Part shown: positions 12,311 to 22,440 of the stretch, piece by piece | How the letters are laid out: every line of letters starts with the position of its first letter | Numbering within the stretch: position 1 is the stretch's first letter | Assembly: GCF_028554725.1 (NCBI RefSeq) | Contig: NC_071671.1 | Span: 12,064,001 to 12,128,000, forward strand | DNA from: Zeugodacus cucurbitae | Taxonomy: Eukaryota; Arthropoda; Insecta; Diptera; Tephritidae | DNA: 64,000 nt | Reading direction: 5' to 3' | The notes under the pieces: model-generated | Seen by the model: only the letters and a program-made list of their open reading frames with translations | Told to the model about the DNA's origin: nothing | Databases searched by the model: none | Position numbers and translations under genes: made by a program

Positions 12311-12956
12311 GGACAAAATTGAAAATTACAAAATTCAGCGATGGTACTCAAAATTGATTTTTTTGGTACCTAAATAATCGGTCTACAATGAACAGATTAA
12401 ATGAATGACCTTCAGGCCGCTATATTGCCACACAAGCAGTCGAAACCTAGACTTCGTTCAGAACGCACATGATTATTCGCGAAACTCTCCATTGTTCTCG
12501 AGATTGTAAGTGGTTTTTTTATGCGTGAACGGAATTCTTGGAAATATTTGTTATGGATTCAGGACAGCATGGTATGTATTTAATATTAATAATATAAAAA
12601 TTAATTTAGTTAATGTACTATTATGTTTTTTCGAAAAAACAAGGAATCATTAAAAAACTATTTTTTTTTTAAATTTTTAGAAATTGGTGTTTTTGTTATA
12701 GTGTTGGGCAAAGTTGAGCTTTGATTTTTTTTTTTCTTAGTAAACTACAGTGTTTCTACTTAACATATCAGCTTAAACATTTTCCCTGTCTTTCCTCCCC
12801 TGTAAAAAAACGCGTTGAAAAAAGTTGATCAGTTGCAAAAAATTAGCACTGCTTTTTTTTTATTTTTTTAAATTGAATACTGAAATCCTGCTAAATTAGT
12901 TTAGACGGGTGGGAAGAGGGTATACATTTTTCGAGTAGTACCCAAAATTACTGGAA

Positions 12957-13757
12957 TTGAAAATGTGCAAGAACTACATTAGGAATTTGTTCTCTAATTT
13001 CGTTTTTTCAGGTTCAAAATCAAAAGTTATAGAGATGTCTCGAAAAACATTATATATGCTTTGTAGGGAAAGCGCTGCGAGAAAATGTGAAGATAAAACG
13101 TCATATATGGAAAAAAATCTTCAAGAAATGTTGAAGTGTCCGGAAGAAAAAACTTGTGAAAGAAAATAAGGAAAGAATCCAAAAAGTTTCGGAAATTCTA
13201 ATTCGGGTAACACATCTCGAAGATTCTTCAGCGATCCAGATTTAGCTGCTGAAATTACAGGAATAAAAAAAGATTTCATAATCAAACTTAAGGTCATTCT
13301 AGAAGCAATGTCATCTGGCCATAAAATTGATGTAATGAAATTTCAAATCTTTTGCAAAGATACAGCAAAAATGTACGTGGAGAACTACTCCTGGCATCCA
13401 ATGACGCCCACTCTTCATAAAATACTTGCGCATGGCCCAACAATCATAAAACATGCTATCTTATCTATCGGTCAGCTATCAGAAGAGGCAGCGGAGGCTC
13501 GAAACAAGCATTATCGTCTATATCGACAAGACTTTGCAAGAAAATTTTCACGGGTCCAGTACAACCAAGATGTTTTAAACAGGCTTCTTCTCACATTTGA
13601 TCCATTTTTAAGTTGCCAGCGAAAACGTCAACGAAGCAAAAGCCAACCCTTCTTGAGTGAAACCATAAAGCTCTTCGAGTCACAGGAACCAGAGGTCCAC
13701 GTCGACACTGAAACAGGGTTGCCTGAACATTCTGATGAATCAGAAGAGGCTTTGTAA
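12957..13757 (+). pseudogene. Transib transposase, C-terminal part with one in-frame stop
   Basis: A single frame runs from 12957 to a TAG/TAA-bounded end at 13757, broken only by TAA at 13167-13169. After the stop it reads GNTSRRFFSDPDLAAEITG, then MSSGHKID, WHPMTPTLHKILAHG, and IGQLSEEAAEARNKHYRLYR. The last two blocks correspond to the RAG1 C-terminal segment with its HKxLAH and SEGNESGNK-like motifs, which carries the third catalytic acid (Glu). An acidic tail ends the protein, as in other Transib transposases. The two upstream catalytic Asp residues are missing because the 5' half of the gene is deleted. The 70 codons before the stop (12957-13166) are only weakly recognisable. Not functional as a transposase. 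Confidence 0.85.
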
Positions 13758-13830
13758 CAACACACACGGAGGAGTTCTTCTTTTTTTGTTATAATTTTAT
13801 TTTATCATTTTATTTAAATATATATTCAAT

Positions 13831-13873
13831 ATAAAATGTTCGGTTGCACCCGAAATTAGACCTTACTTACTTG
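13831..13873 (-). repeat. End fragment of the DINE-like repeat inside the Transib
   Basis: Read on the minus strand, this 43-bp piece matches the outer 5' end of the repeat at 47208, including the small hairpin TTCGGGTGCAACCGAA and the adjoining AAGTAAGG. Nothing else of that repeat follows. It may be a truncated insertion or a captured end. Confidence 0.65.
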
Positions 13874-13949
13874 TTTTATTTTAATATGTTGCATTATTAT
13901 ATTTAATCATGCATTTTTATCCATAAAATCACTTAAAATAATTTTGTCC

Positions 13950-13977
13950 GGTTTTTGAGGGTAAATGCTCCTATGTG
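13950..13977 (-). promoter_or_regulatory. Right terminus with RSS-like heptamer, 12-bp spacer and nonamer
   Basis: Read on the minus strand from 13977: CACATAG, the same 12-base spacer, then TCAAAAACC. Both ends therefore have 12-base spacing and identical spacer and nonamer; they differ only in the last heptamer base. Confidence 0.7.
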
Positions 13978-13982
13978 CGTCG
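13978..13982. repeat. Transib target-site duplication, right (CGTCG)
   Basis: Direct repeat of 12278-12282, abutting the right terminus TATGTG. Confidence 0.85.
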
Positions 13983-14404
13983 TTTTGATTATTTACATTG
14001 ACTATATTAACTACAGTTATGTGTTGCGTAACTTACGGTAATTTCAAGTTTCATTATAATATGTAAGTTTATTGCATTTGAAGGTCTGTTTTAGGCAATG
14101 GTTATTAAGTAGTAATATCTGTCTTAATCAACGATTAACTCCAATATATTAATGAAAATAAGTACATTTTCAGATTTACACGTTATATCCGTTACACCTC
14201 TTTTCGCTGGTACTAGCAGTAGGCATCGCATATGTCTGATTTTTGCAGATATCCTTGTGATATTGGCGGGAAATGGCCTTACTATTAGGTAAGTATTGCT
14301 AGAAAAAGAAATTTATTTAAATTATATGTATGTAATGTTAGACCTAGCTTATTTAAATCAGAATATGCATTTTTTCATCGACCTTATTTTCATAACCTAG
14401 AACT
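13983..14404. other. Non-coding DNA
   Basis: AT-rich; I see nothing specific between the Transib and the RTE-like 3' end. Confidence 0.5.
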
Positions 14405-14715
14405 CATATCATCATCATCCATTGGCACTACAACCGGGTGTCGGTTTTGGCCGCGTCCATAAACCATCGCCAGTCGTCTCTGCATTGCGCACGACGGCGC
14501 TAATTGGGGATTTCAAGCTTCGTCAGGTTCACATCCACTTGATCCTTCCAATTATCTTCCGGTGGTCATTTTCTTCGTTGGCCGGCAGTGGGTACATTTT
14601 TCGTGCTGGAGTGTTTTCTTCCATTCGGTCGAAATGTCCAAGCCAGCGTAACCGTTGCATTTTTATGCGCCGCAATATGTCTATGTCGCCGAAGAGCTCA
14701 TACAGCCTAGAACTC
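14405..14715 (-). mobile_element. RTE-like non-LTR retrotransposon 3' end (second subfamily)
   Basis: Minus-strand fragment encoding RLYELFGDIDILRRIK, QRLRWLGHFDRMEENTPARK and a decayed GRP/W region. This is the same C-terminal block as copies A-C but from a clearly different subfamily (DRMEEN instead of VRMDES). The 3' end on the minus strand runs into GGATGATGATGATATGAG, a short trinucleotide tail of the kind RTE-type elements carry instead of poly(A). Only the last 100 or so codons plus the 3' end remain. Confidence 0.75.
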
Positions 14716-15030
14716 ATATGAGTTGATATACTATAAATAAGTTTCTATATAAGAGTCTTCGAATAGTAAGATTAGATAAACTTATCCAAATAAATTGGAT
14801 CTGACATAATATGTTGTATTAGGTGCCCTGTTGTGTGGCCAAGAATGTGACACGCTATGTCATAAATAATACGAACTGTCAAAATTTTCTTATAATTGCC
14901 TTCGTCTTCTTACGTTCATGACTTCACAATCACCAAAGATTTAAAGTTCAGCTTTAAGAAAAAAGTGTTATCCATCCTAATATAAGAGTAATAATTTTAC
15001 ATAGGATTTTTAGAAAATAATGCTTATATA

Positions 15031-15347
15031 TTAGGTCCACAACTTTGCTTCCGCCGTTTTTCAATAGATGTCTCTCGGGTCAAGTAATGATCGTTTAAGT
15101 CTATTTTTTTTATATCGATCTTGGACATTTGTGTCCACATTAACCCAACTAAATATTTGGAGAGATCTGTTTGCATCCCAAACTTTTTCTCAACTGAAAA
15201 TGTCTCTTTTTTGATCCGGATTCTCGACATTTGCGGGAAGTTTTGCTTTTCTTTTTTAATTCCAAGAAAAGTGCGTCTGAGGCACATCGACATTTGTAAC
15301 CGTTTTTATTTACAAAAGAAACGGCGGAAGCAAAGTTGTAGACCTAA
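15031..15347. mobile_element. MITE with TTAGGTC ends, mariner-like (copy 1)
   Basis: A 317-bp non-coding element. The left end is TTAGGTCCACAACTTTGCTT (continuing CCGCCGTTTT) and the right end is its complement with one change (TTAGGTCTACAACTTTGC). Flanking TATA is consistent with a TA target duplication. A second copy is at 45397-45730. The TTAGGT start, short size and TA site suggest a non-autonomous Tc1/mariner derivative. Confidence 0.8.
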
Positions 15348-15693
15348 TATACATATTTAAAGGGCGGTTTTGGATGTATAGAATTTCCTGGTGGGACACC
15401 TGTCAAACCAGTTGTCAAAGACTCCATATAAGTATGAATTTTTGGTTTAGTATGCTTTGTTTTGTTGATTTTTGAAATTAAAAATGCAATGCTTTGTTTA
15501 ACTAATGATGAACCCTAACTGATCGACTATGGTGAACGTGACATTTTTTTATTACCCCACACATTTGAGAGATAACGTTAAACAATTAGCATCAAGTAAC
15601 CAGGCTGACATATCGGACTTTCTGAGTTATCTCCATTCACTCAGTTAATTAATTTTTCTAGGGTATATCAATTGCCAAGGGAGATAAAAAAAG
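15348..15693. other. Non-coding DNA
   Basis: No gene or repeat recognised between the MITE and the Helentron-like element. Confidence 0.5.
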
Positions 15694-15849
15694 GTGCGTG
15701 GAGTCCCAACGCGCGGAAGAAGTTATACTTCTTAGTGATATTCCAAGAAATGCATATCATTTTGTATGAAAGAAAACTAGTGAGAGGGAAAGGATAAAAA
15801 TATGGTGGAGTTACCAACACTTTCTTAAATTCACATTTTATAAAGCAAA

Positions 15850-16160
15850 GTCCAAATCAATTATCATTTCTGGGTTCTGACGGATTGATATCTATAATAT
15901 TTACAATTGGATTATGATGATAACTAAAATACGATATGAAATGTCTTACATCTATTTAATCTATATTTCTCGCGAATACCAAATCAATAGTCGTACTTCC
16001 TTTTGTCGTAGGATCATTTCTTCCATTGATCACTCCTAATGAAAATTTCCCTCTGAGGAATGCCAGTAATGGTTCAGCTTCTAGCAATGAGAAAAATATT
16101 ACATTGAAATCTCCCGCAAGGAGTACCGGTTGTTCGCTATTTGAACCTGCAGTTGACAAC
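15850..16160 (-). pseudogene. EEP-type endonuclease C-terminal relic (copy 1)
   Basis: Minus-strand reading from 16159: PVLLAGDFNV (GDFN motif), EAEPLLAFLRGKFSLGVI, NDPTTKGSTTIDLVFARN, and beyond a frame break a DVRHFISYFSYHNPIV-like segment with the conserved His. These are the C-terminal motifs of an endonuclease/exonuclease/phosphatase domain, in the form often found fused to PIF1/Helitron-type helicases in insects. Relative to the copy at 55574-55888 it has lost the AFEEIIGEPVGY segment but keeps the TTIDLVF block. Confidence 0.6.
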
Positions 16161-16481
16161 GGTTTGAATCATTTGAATCACTATTCTACTACGTTAGTCT
16201 AATACTACAAATAGTACGTCAATATTATATAGAACACGAATTAATTAGTAAATAAACACTGTCTACAGAAATGATCCTGTGAAGTCTTAAGTTTTCAACG
16301 GCGAACGCAGAGTATTTCAACCAAAAGCCACACAAAATAGTTGAAAATTCGCAGAAATGAAACAGAAACGAAAGAAAAATAATGCGCAAGCATACAATCA
16401 TACATATGCGTACACATGTGAATATGTCACCAACCAAAAATTTAAACATTGTTCTACAAAAACAAGAATTGCTCAAATAGC

Positions 16482-16489
16482 ATAAGCAT
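16482..16489. repeat. hAT target-site duplication, left (ATAAGCAT)
   Basis: ATAAGCAT directly precedes the CAGAGAAC terminus and is repeated at 17166-17173. It fits the hAT preference nTnnnnAn. The homologous position in the other Helentron-like copy (56071-56078) has it once. Confidence 0.9.
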
Positions 16490-17165
16490 CAGAGAACTGC
16501 AAAAATCACTATTTTCTTGATTTACTCATACGCGAAATTTTTCATTCACTTCAACTCACTGAAAAAAACAGAGTGATGAGTAAAAATCAACTCATTTTGC
16601 CGTACACATCATTCCGAAGATTTTGAGTCCTCGGTTCAAAATTTCTCACTCAATTTAACTCACTGAACAAAAGTCAGCGTTCAATAAAATGAACATATGT
16701 TGACGAAAGCATCATTCTGTTCAATTTGAGTTGATCGATTATGAGTAAACGATTGGCGACAAGACGGCACGATGTGAGCGTTACGACTGCATGTACCGTA
16801 ACAATTTCTATGCAGTTTGTTGTTGTAGCTTGTCTTGTTCTTCTTCTCACATTTCATCTGTGCAGAAAAAGTGCCGCTTGCTGCGCGCATGAGTAAAATC
16901 ATACGAGTTGATTTTTGCGAGTTGAGTGTTGTTCTTGTTCAAAACAATGATTGTTGAACCGAATGAGCAAGCGCCCGAAATCATTATATTGAACACGAGC
17001 CGAACAAACTCGGAGTGAAACAAAAAATCGCACACAGACGAGTGAATTTAAAATCAACAACGAAAATGTGAGCTCAGGCAAGTTTGATCGGCTGATCCGA
17101 ACAGTGTGATTATTCCGCTGTTGAGCGCGTACGAATGTTTTTCATTCAGCAAATGCCGTTCTCTG
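16490..17165. mobile_element. Non-autonomous hAT element with hobo-like ends
   Basis: A 676-bp insertion bounded by 12-bp inverted repeats, CAGAGAACTGCA on the left and CAGAGAACGGCA on the complementary right end (11 of 12). The left end is identical to the published hobo terminus. An 8-bp target duplication flanks it, and the empty site exists in the second Helentron-like copy, which proves the boundaries. There is no transposase; short minus-strand frames are chance. ACTCACT/GAGT motifs recur in its interior (for example near 16550 and 16655), possibly subterminal binding sites. Confidence 0.92.
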
Positions 17166-17173
17166 ATAAGCAT
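17166..17173. repeat. hAT target-site duplication, right (ATAAGCAT)
   Basis: Direct repeat of 16482-16489. Confidence 0.9.
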
Positions 17174-17338
17174 GGCAAGTGCTTTAAGTTCTATGCTTTC
17201 CTCTCATTCACTCTCTCTCTCTCTCTCTCTCTATCGCGTTAATTGTTCAACGCTATTCCCTCTCCACTGAAGCGTTAAACAATTATCGCAACCTTTTCCG
17301 AAGTCGTATAAGAAGTATAACTTCAAAAAAGTTTCGGC

Positions 17339-18959
17339 TGACACTGTTGAAATTCAACAAGATTCCAATTGCTCCGGAATTGGACCGATGTGATAGTCTT
17401 CATAAGACATAGACGCGATAGACATATGATGAAATAAATGTAATAAAATTAGCGAACTAAAAGTGAAACGAAATTTTCATTCACTTCTCAGTGATCTCTG
17501 TGGAATAAAAGTTTAATATGTCTAAAAAATACTTCCTCTGTACATAAAAATAGATCTTTATAAATAATCGCATATATGTATATGACTACCAACACTGTTG
17601 CTTACTTGCAATCTCCTTAGCACAAAACACTTTCGGAGCTAAACACTCTCGACTTGAGTTTCCATTTTACAACCACTTTTCCAAAGCGCACTTTCATTCC
17701 ATCCTCTACATACTATCTTCACACTTTCGCACCAACAAACTTTAGATTGTGTTCACCAGCTATTCACAATTTTCCAAACATTTTATCTAACTGCTTTGCA
17801 TGCCACTTTATCCTCTGTACATGGACAGTATGCGTAAATTTAATTTAAAACTCATTTCATTACCTTCACACCCACAGCCAACAACACAGGCACAGACGCC
17901 TACGCTTGCATATAAAATAAGAATCCCACACACCTGTTAGCACCGAGTATGCAGATTTCAGATTTGTGTGCGGCTACCGAGTACATTGTTAAGCGCCAAC
18001 AGCTGGTCTCGGCTACCCAACGGTGATGTTGCCATTTTCTAAACATTTTCAATACAGCAAGTGTGTGTCAGTGAGTGTTTTGAGATTGTGTGTTTTGTCT
18101 CTCGGGCGAAGAAATCACATAAAGTCTTCGTAATATTTGAACGGAGATTAGCTTTTTATGCAACTTAATGGTGATCTCTAGGGCACCGGAAAATGTCTAC
18201 AAATTAGGTTAATTCACAAGAAATGACAATCTTAAACAATCTTAAAAGCAAAGTGATGCATAGCCAATAGCGTGTGAGGGAAGGAGTGAGAATTAAAATG
18301 AAATAAAATTGAATATTAAAATGGAAAAACAACAGAAATAATTTCAAGCTTCTATAGCAGTCTCTCATAGACTAACACAAAATTTGCTCAGCTGCACAAG
18401 CTCTCTTGGTGGCCTATTATTCTTCAGTCAATGCCATAGTCAATAGAGGGATTTCATGCTGCATATTCACATGTCGCCAAGTTCAAATTTAATTGCTAGG
18501 AAATTGTTTGTAAGGCACTACTACTGGCAGGAGTATGAAAGAAGGGGGTGCCAAAGGAAGTAAATAGAGAGCAGAGAAAGAAGGGAACATTTTTAATTAC
18601 AACTTATGCAACAATAGTTAATATAGTTCGTTGAAGTAGCTCTCATGTAGCTGAGATACATGAAAATATTAATTAAAATCAACCTTAAGTTATACAAACA
18701 ATAGCAAGATGTTCTTGAGAAAGTCATTTTATAGAAGGTGAGGTGTTTTGTCCCAGTTAACTCGTAGTGTTTGAGGTCGAGGTTCTACTCAAACTTTCAG
18801 TGCTATGCAGTGGACTACGACTACTTCTCAAAACATGCCCAGCTAGAAACTCCAGTTTTAGAGAATGCCATGTAGACTATAATCTTCATAACATGAAACT
18901 CGAAAATTCTACGAAAAGATCCGGCGACTAACAGGTTTCAAGACCGTACCCAGAGGTGA
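17339..18959. other. Non-coding DNA
   Basis: No gene recognised. A pyrimidine-rich stretch lies at 17620-17830, and relatively GC-richer sequence at 17870-18030. The rest is AT-rich. Confidence 0.5.
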
Positions 18960-19885
18960 TGGTAGCATGCCTGATTCATAAAAAGGGATACTCCACAATT
19001 CGCGCCAATCACCATGGTTCAGGTATTCACCATGCGCCAAATCTTAGCAAAGACGCGAGAGAGAAGAATCGATACACACCACCTTTGCATCAATTTTAAA
19101 GTTGCCTTCGATAGCACGAAAAGGAGTTGGCTCTATGCCGCTATGTCTGAATGGCTATGTAAACTAATGTTGAACAACATCAAAGGCTCCGTCAGGATCG
19201 GGAAGGACCTCTATAAGTCGTACGATACCAATCGAAGCTTCAGATAGGGTGACTCACTATGGTGCGACTTTTTCAATCCATGACTGGAGAAAATAATTCG
19301 AGCTGCAGAGCTGAATAGAGAAGGCACAATATTCTATAAGAGTGTAAAGCTGCTGGCGTACGCCGATGATAATGTTATCATTGATAATTTCGTCTATCTT
19401 GGAATCAGCTTCAACAACACCAGCAATGTCAGGATGGAAATCAAGCGCATAATCACTTTTGCCAACAAGGGCTAATTTGGACTGAGTAGGCAATTGAAAA
19501 GTAAAGTCCTCTCTCGACGAACAAACCCCAAACTGTAGAAGTCGCTCATTATTCTGGTTATGATTTATGGAGCATAAGCGATGGGCGATGTTTACATCTG
19601 ATCTGGCACTAGGAGTTTTCGAGAGTCGAATACCGCAGACAATGGATGAGTTATACATTGACATTGACATAGTTCACCGAATTTTATTCGAATGGACGAA
19701 AACGCTCCAGCTTTGAAAGTGTTTGATGTAATACTCGCTGGTGAAAGCCAAGGAAAGAAAATAAGGTGGAGGTCTTCCTCCGTTGGAAAGACCAGGTGAA
19801 TAGAACGCGTGGATATCTTTTAAAATAGAGAGATGTGCTCAAGAAATCCTATCCAGCTCTCATAGAATTGAATGCAGTCGGTGGT
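18960..19885 (+). mobile_element. RTE-like non-LTR retrotransposon, heavily decayed (copy C)
   Basis: Plus-strand relic of the same family as copies A and B, with many frameshifts. It keeps an upstream piece missing from B: FTMRQILAKTRERRIDTHHL before FKVAFDSTKRSWLYAAMSE. It then has SVRIGKDLYKSYDT, an LLAYADDNVI remnant of the active site, FVYLGISFNN, and the FERKV-to-MDE.APALKVFD region after 19610. Internal deletions remove part of the segment between YADD and FVYLG. Non-functional and older-looking than B. Confidence 0.75.
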
Positions 19886-22209
19886 TCTGTTACTGCGTGA
19901 GAAAGACCAATTAAGATGGACTTGGGTCAGTTGAGGTTTGTCAACTGCTATTATAACTTAACTTTAATTATAGCTAACTTTTAATTAAATACAGAAGCGA
20001 CAGAGAAGAACTCTTCTAGTCAATAACGTTGACTATCAAAGTATTTTGAAATACTAGACAAATTGAGTTCAAATTAATGTATAATTCTAAAAGTAAATGT
20101 GTTCTCAGTGCATTGATTTGATTTAAAAAATGCAAAAGCAGGCTTCTGATTCAATTTCGTAGCTCTGCTTTTCCTCATATTCTATAGCCAGTTGCGCTGC
20201 AAAACTTAAAATATTTATATTTATTTAAATGAATTTCCACTCAAATTTAAATTTCCTTAAATAAAACTGAACATTTCCTTCATGCGACTAATAACTTTTT
20301 TCTGACTTTCCGGTCAACATTTTCCCATTAACATTTACATTTGCGTTTCCGTTGCCATGACGTCCGCACTTGCCATACACACACACACAACCTGCTTTCC
20401 ATTCGCCTACTTAAGATTGTATTTGCCCATTTACAGTGCGCGGCAACACTGGTTATATACTGGGCAACGACGGCTGCAGTTCAAATAGAAGTCGTGAATG
20501 GGAGTGAAGGAGAGACACTTGTAACACTTTGTTGCGACAGAATGTGCTGGTCTTTGGCTACATAGTATCCAGTAAGTGGCCGTTTGCGATTTCAAAGTTC
20601 CCTTGCGGGCGTATTTGATGTGGCGTTGCTAAACAGCTTCGTAGTATATACACACTCGGTATGTAGGTCTGTATGTAACTGTAATTGCGGCGATGCGCTG
20701 TAATGTACACACTTTTTGCCTTTTAGGTGGCATCTCTACCACCACAACTGATGCAATAAATTTGATATGGTTTCTTCTGGTCGGGGTTTTACTTGTGTTT
20801 TTATTGCCTCCACCCTTTGGCTCGGCGCACACTTCGTTTCACAACGTACTTTTGCATTCGTTTTGCTGTCAGTGGCATTGGCCAAATTAAAATTGCATAC
20901 ACTTTGCTTAAAAGGCAGGAAGCAATGGGAAATTATTGCTTACAGCGCCCAGTACATACCGTGCGTTTTTCAATAGTGCGGTCTGGTTTCCGTTCGTGCT
21001 GCTGCCACTGCTTCACAGGCTTCGTTGTCCTTTCTGCTGGTCGCTGTGCGCTGTTAGTAGTTGTTACTCAGTGGCTTCCGTTCGCACTGGCAATTCATTT
21101 ATGCCAATTTTACACGAATTTGATTATTAATGCAATTTCACTTATTACAATTTCTCCGGCACTTATCGAACCAACTTGAATTTGTTTGCCTTCGTTTCTC
21201 CTTTCTTTCTAGTGGTTATTGTGCTTTTGACTTCTTGGTTGTCGCATAAGTCTACATTCATTGACACAAGTCTAAGTCAGCGATACTTATGAGGGTTTTG
21301 AATTTTGTAAAATTGGTCTTTTTCCCTCATTAGCGTGCACTATTTTTTTTTTTAATGTAGAGTGTAGAATCACTTTCGTTTTTTAATTTCAATATCAACT
21401 TTAGTTTTGTCAACTATGTGAGATTCTACAGCCTCACTGCTAGTCTGTAATACTGCTAACAACTTTAGCCGAATGCTTCAAGTTAATTCGAGATCATTTT
21501 AGACAGGCAATGTTCAATCTATGCAAAAAGTAAATGTTCATTCGTATGATAAAAATAGAGGAGTTTTCCGAAGAGGTTTCGGGTCACTTCCTTCCATACT
21601 TACCACGGCTGCAAACTTATGTTCGGTTCCCAACTCTGTAAGCTGATTTCTGTATGCCTTTCTTTCTTCATTGGAGTTAAAGAGAAATCGTGAATGGATT
21701 CATTATTCCGTCCTACTTTTCTAAAAAGGTCTGAATAAAAATAAATGGTATGAATGTATACTGTCTACGTTATTTTAGGACTTTTTTTCCTAGAGATCCT
21801 AGAAAAGCCTTTGAACCGGTCTTCTAGCGACGCTTCCTATAGAACATGAGTCTGTTATACGATATAAGTTTAAGGTACAACCATTTGATTATTTAAGTAA
21901 CTAACTCGACTCAATATTGGACTGATACTCTCTCCTATTTGTGGTGTACATTCTGATATTTTCCAATAAACTAAGTGTCTAAACATTTTCAACCGCCTCA
22001 GAAAGCCTGATACGTCTTTTATATGTTTTTTTAGTTAATGACCCACTTTTAGGCGGTCACCTCTCTTGGGCGTACAAAAATAGCTCTACGGTTAGTGCCC
22101 GTCCAAGAGAGGTTTAACTGTACTATCCATGACCCTATCAGACCATTTTAAAGTAACCGATTCGTTCGAGACGCGACTTATCTACGAGTTATAATTAAAT
22201 TCCTTATGG
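19886..22209. other. Non-coding DNA with a foldback near 22050-22138
   Basis: No host gene is supported. Frames at 20341-21179 overlap one another in all phases and have no family motif. At 22055-22138 ACCTCTCTTGGGCG is followed about 50 bases later by the complementary CGTCCAAGAGAGGT and then TTAACTGTA. This resembles a pogo/Tigger-type end (TACAGTTAAACCTCTCTTGG on the complement) folded on itself. Confidence 0.45.
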
Positions 22210-22440
22210 TTAGGTTAGGTCAAGGGGTAGACACCCGGAAAACTCCTAACGGATCACTAAGACCCTTATACGACAGCTCTTGGTCTCTCAGATAAAATTC
22301 TCAAGTCGGCTAATGTCGAATCCAGCCACTTCACCTGGTTCGCCGATGGTATGTCTACCGAGATGCTTTAACCAAAAACTGGCAAATACAGGACATTCAA
22401 GGAGGAAGTGCTTGGATGGTTTTTCTTAGGGTATATAGAG
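22210..22440 (-). pseudogene. C-terminal relic of an RNase H-bearing non-LTR retrotransposon
   Basis: The minus strand reads KHFLLECPVFASFWLKHLG, then HTIGEPGEVAGFDISRLENF. This corresponds to the C-terminal HFLxxCPAF-type zinc-binding motif and following tail of I/R1-like elements. The 3' end runs into CCTAACCTAACC on the minus strand. Only about 60 codons remain. Confidence 0.6.

Larger units (their letters stand above)
12283..13977 (+). mobile_element. Transib (RAG1-related) DNA transposon, internally deleted
   Basis: A 1,695-bp element with 38-bp terminal inverted repeats (12283-12320 and 13940-13977) that match at 37 of 38 positions; the single mismatch is position 7. Each end starts CACATA, the CAC that begins Transib termini and RAG recombination signals. 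It is flanked by perfect CGTCG duplications. The interior carries the C-terminal part of a Transib transposase (about 12957-13757) but not the upstream catalytic core. An autonomous Transib is around 3 kb with a transposase of roughly 650-700 residues, so this copy is a deletion derivative that could only move in trans. The near-identical ends and perfect duplication suggest a fairly recent insertion. Confidence 0.9.
15694..17338 (-). mobile_element. Helentron-like element with hAT insertion (copy 1)
   Basis: Shares its full length, apart from the inserted hAT, with 55408-56245. Each end carries a short palindromic hairpin: AAGAAG-TTATA-CTTCTT at 15717-15733 and GAAG-TATAA-CTTC at 17312-17324. 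The two ends are also inverted relative to each other over GAAGTTATACTTCTTA. It contains a CT microsatellite (17213-17232) and, on the minus strand, a relic of an endonuclease/exonuclease/phosphatase domain. Terminal short inverted repeats with hairpins, a microsatellite and an endonuclease domain fused downstream of a helicase are features of Helentrons. No Rep or helicase segment remains here, so the assignment is inferred. Confidence 0.55.

Noticed and set aside
20341..21179. Cluster of frames in several phases on both strands
   Set aside because: Mutually overlapping with no family similarity; behaves like non-coding sequence.
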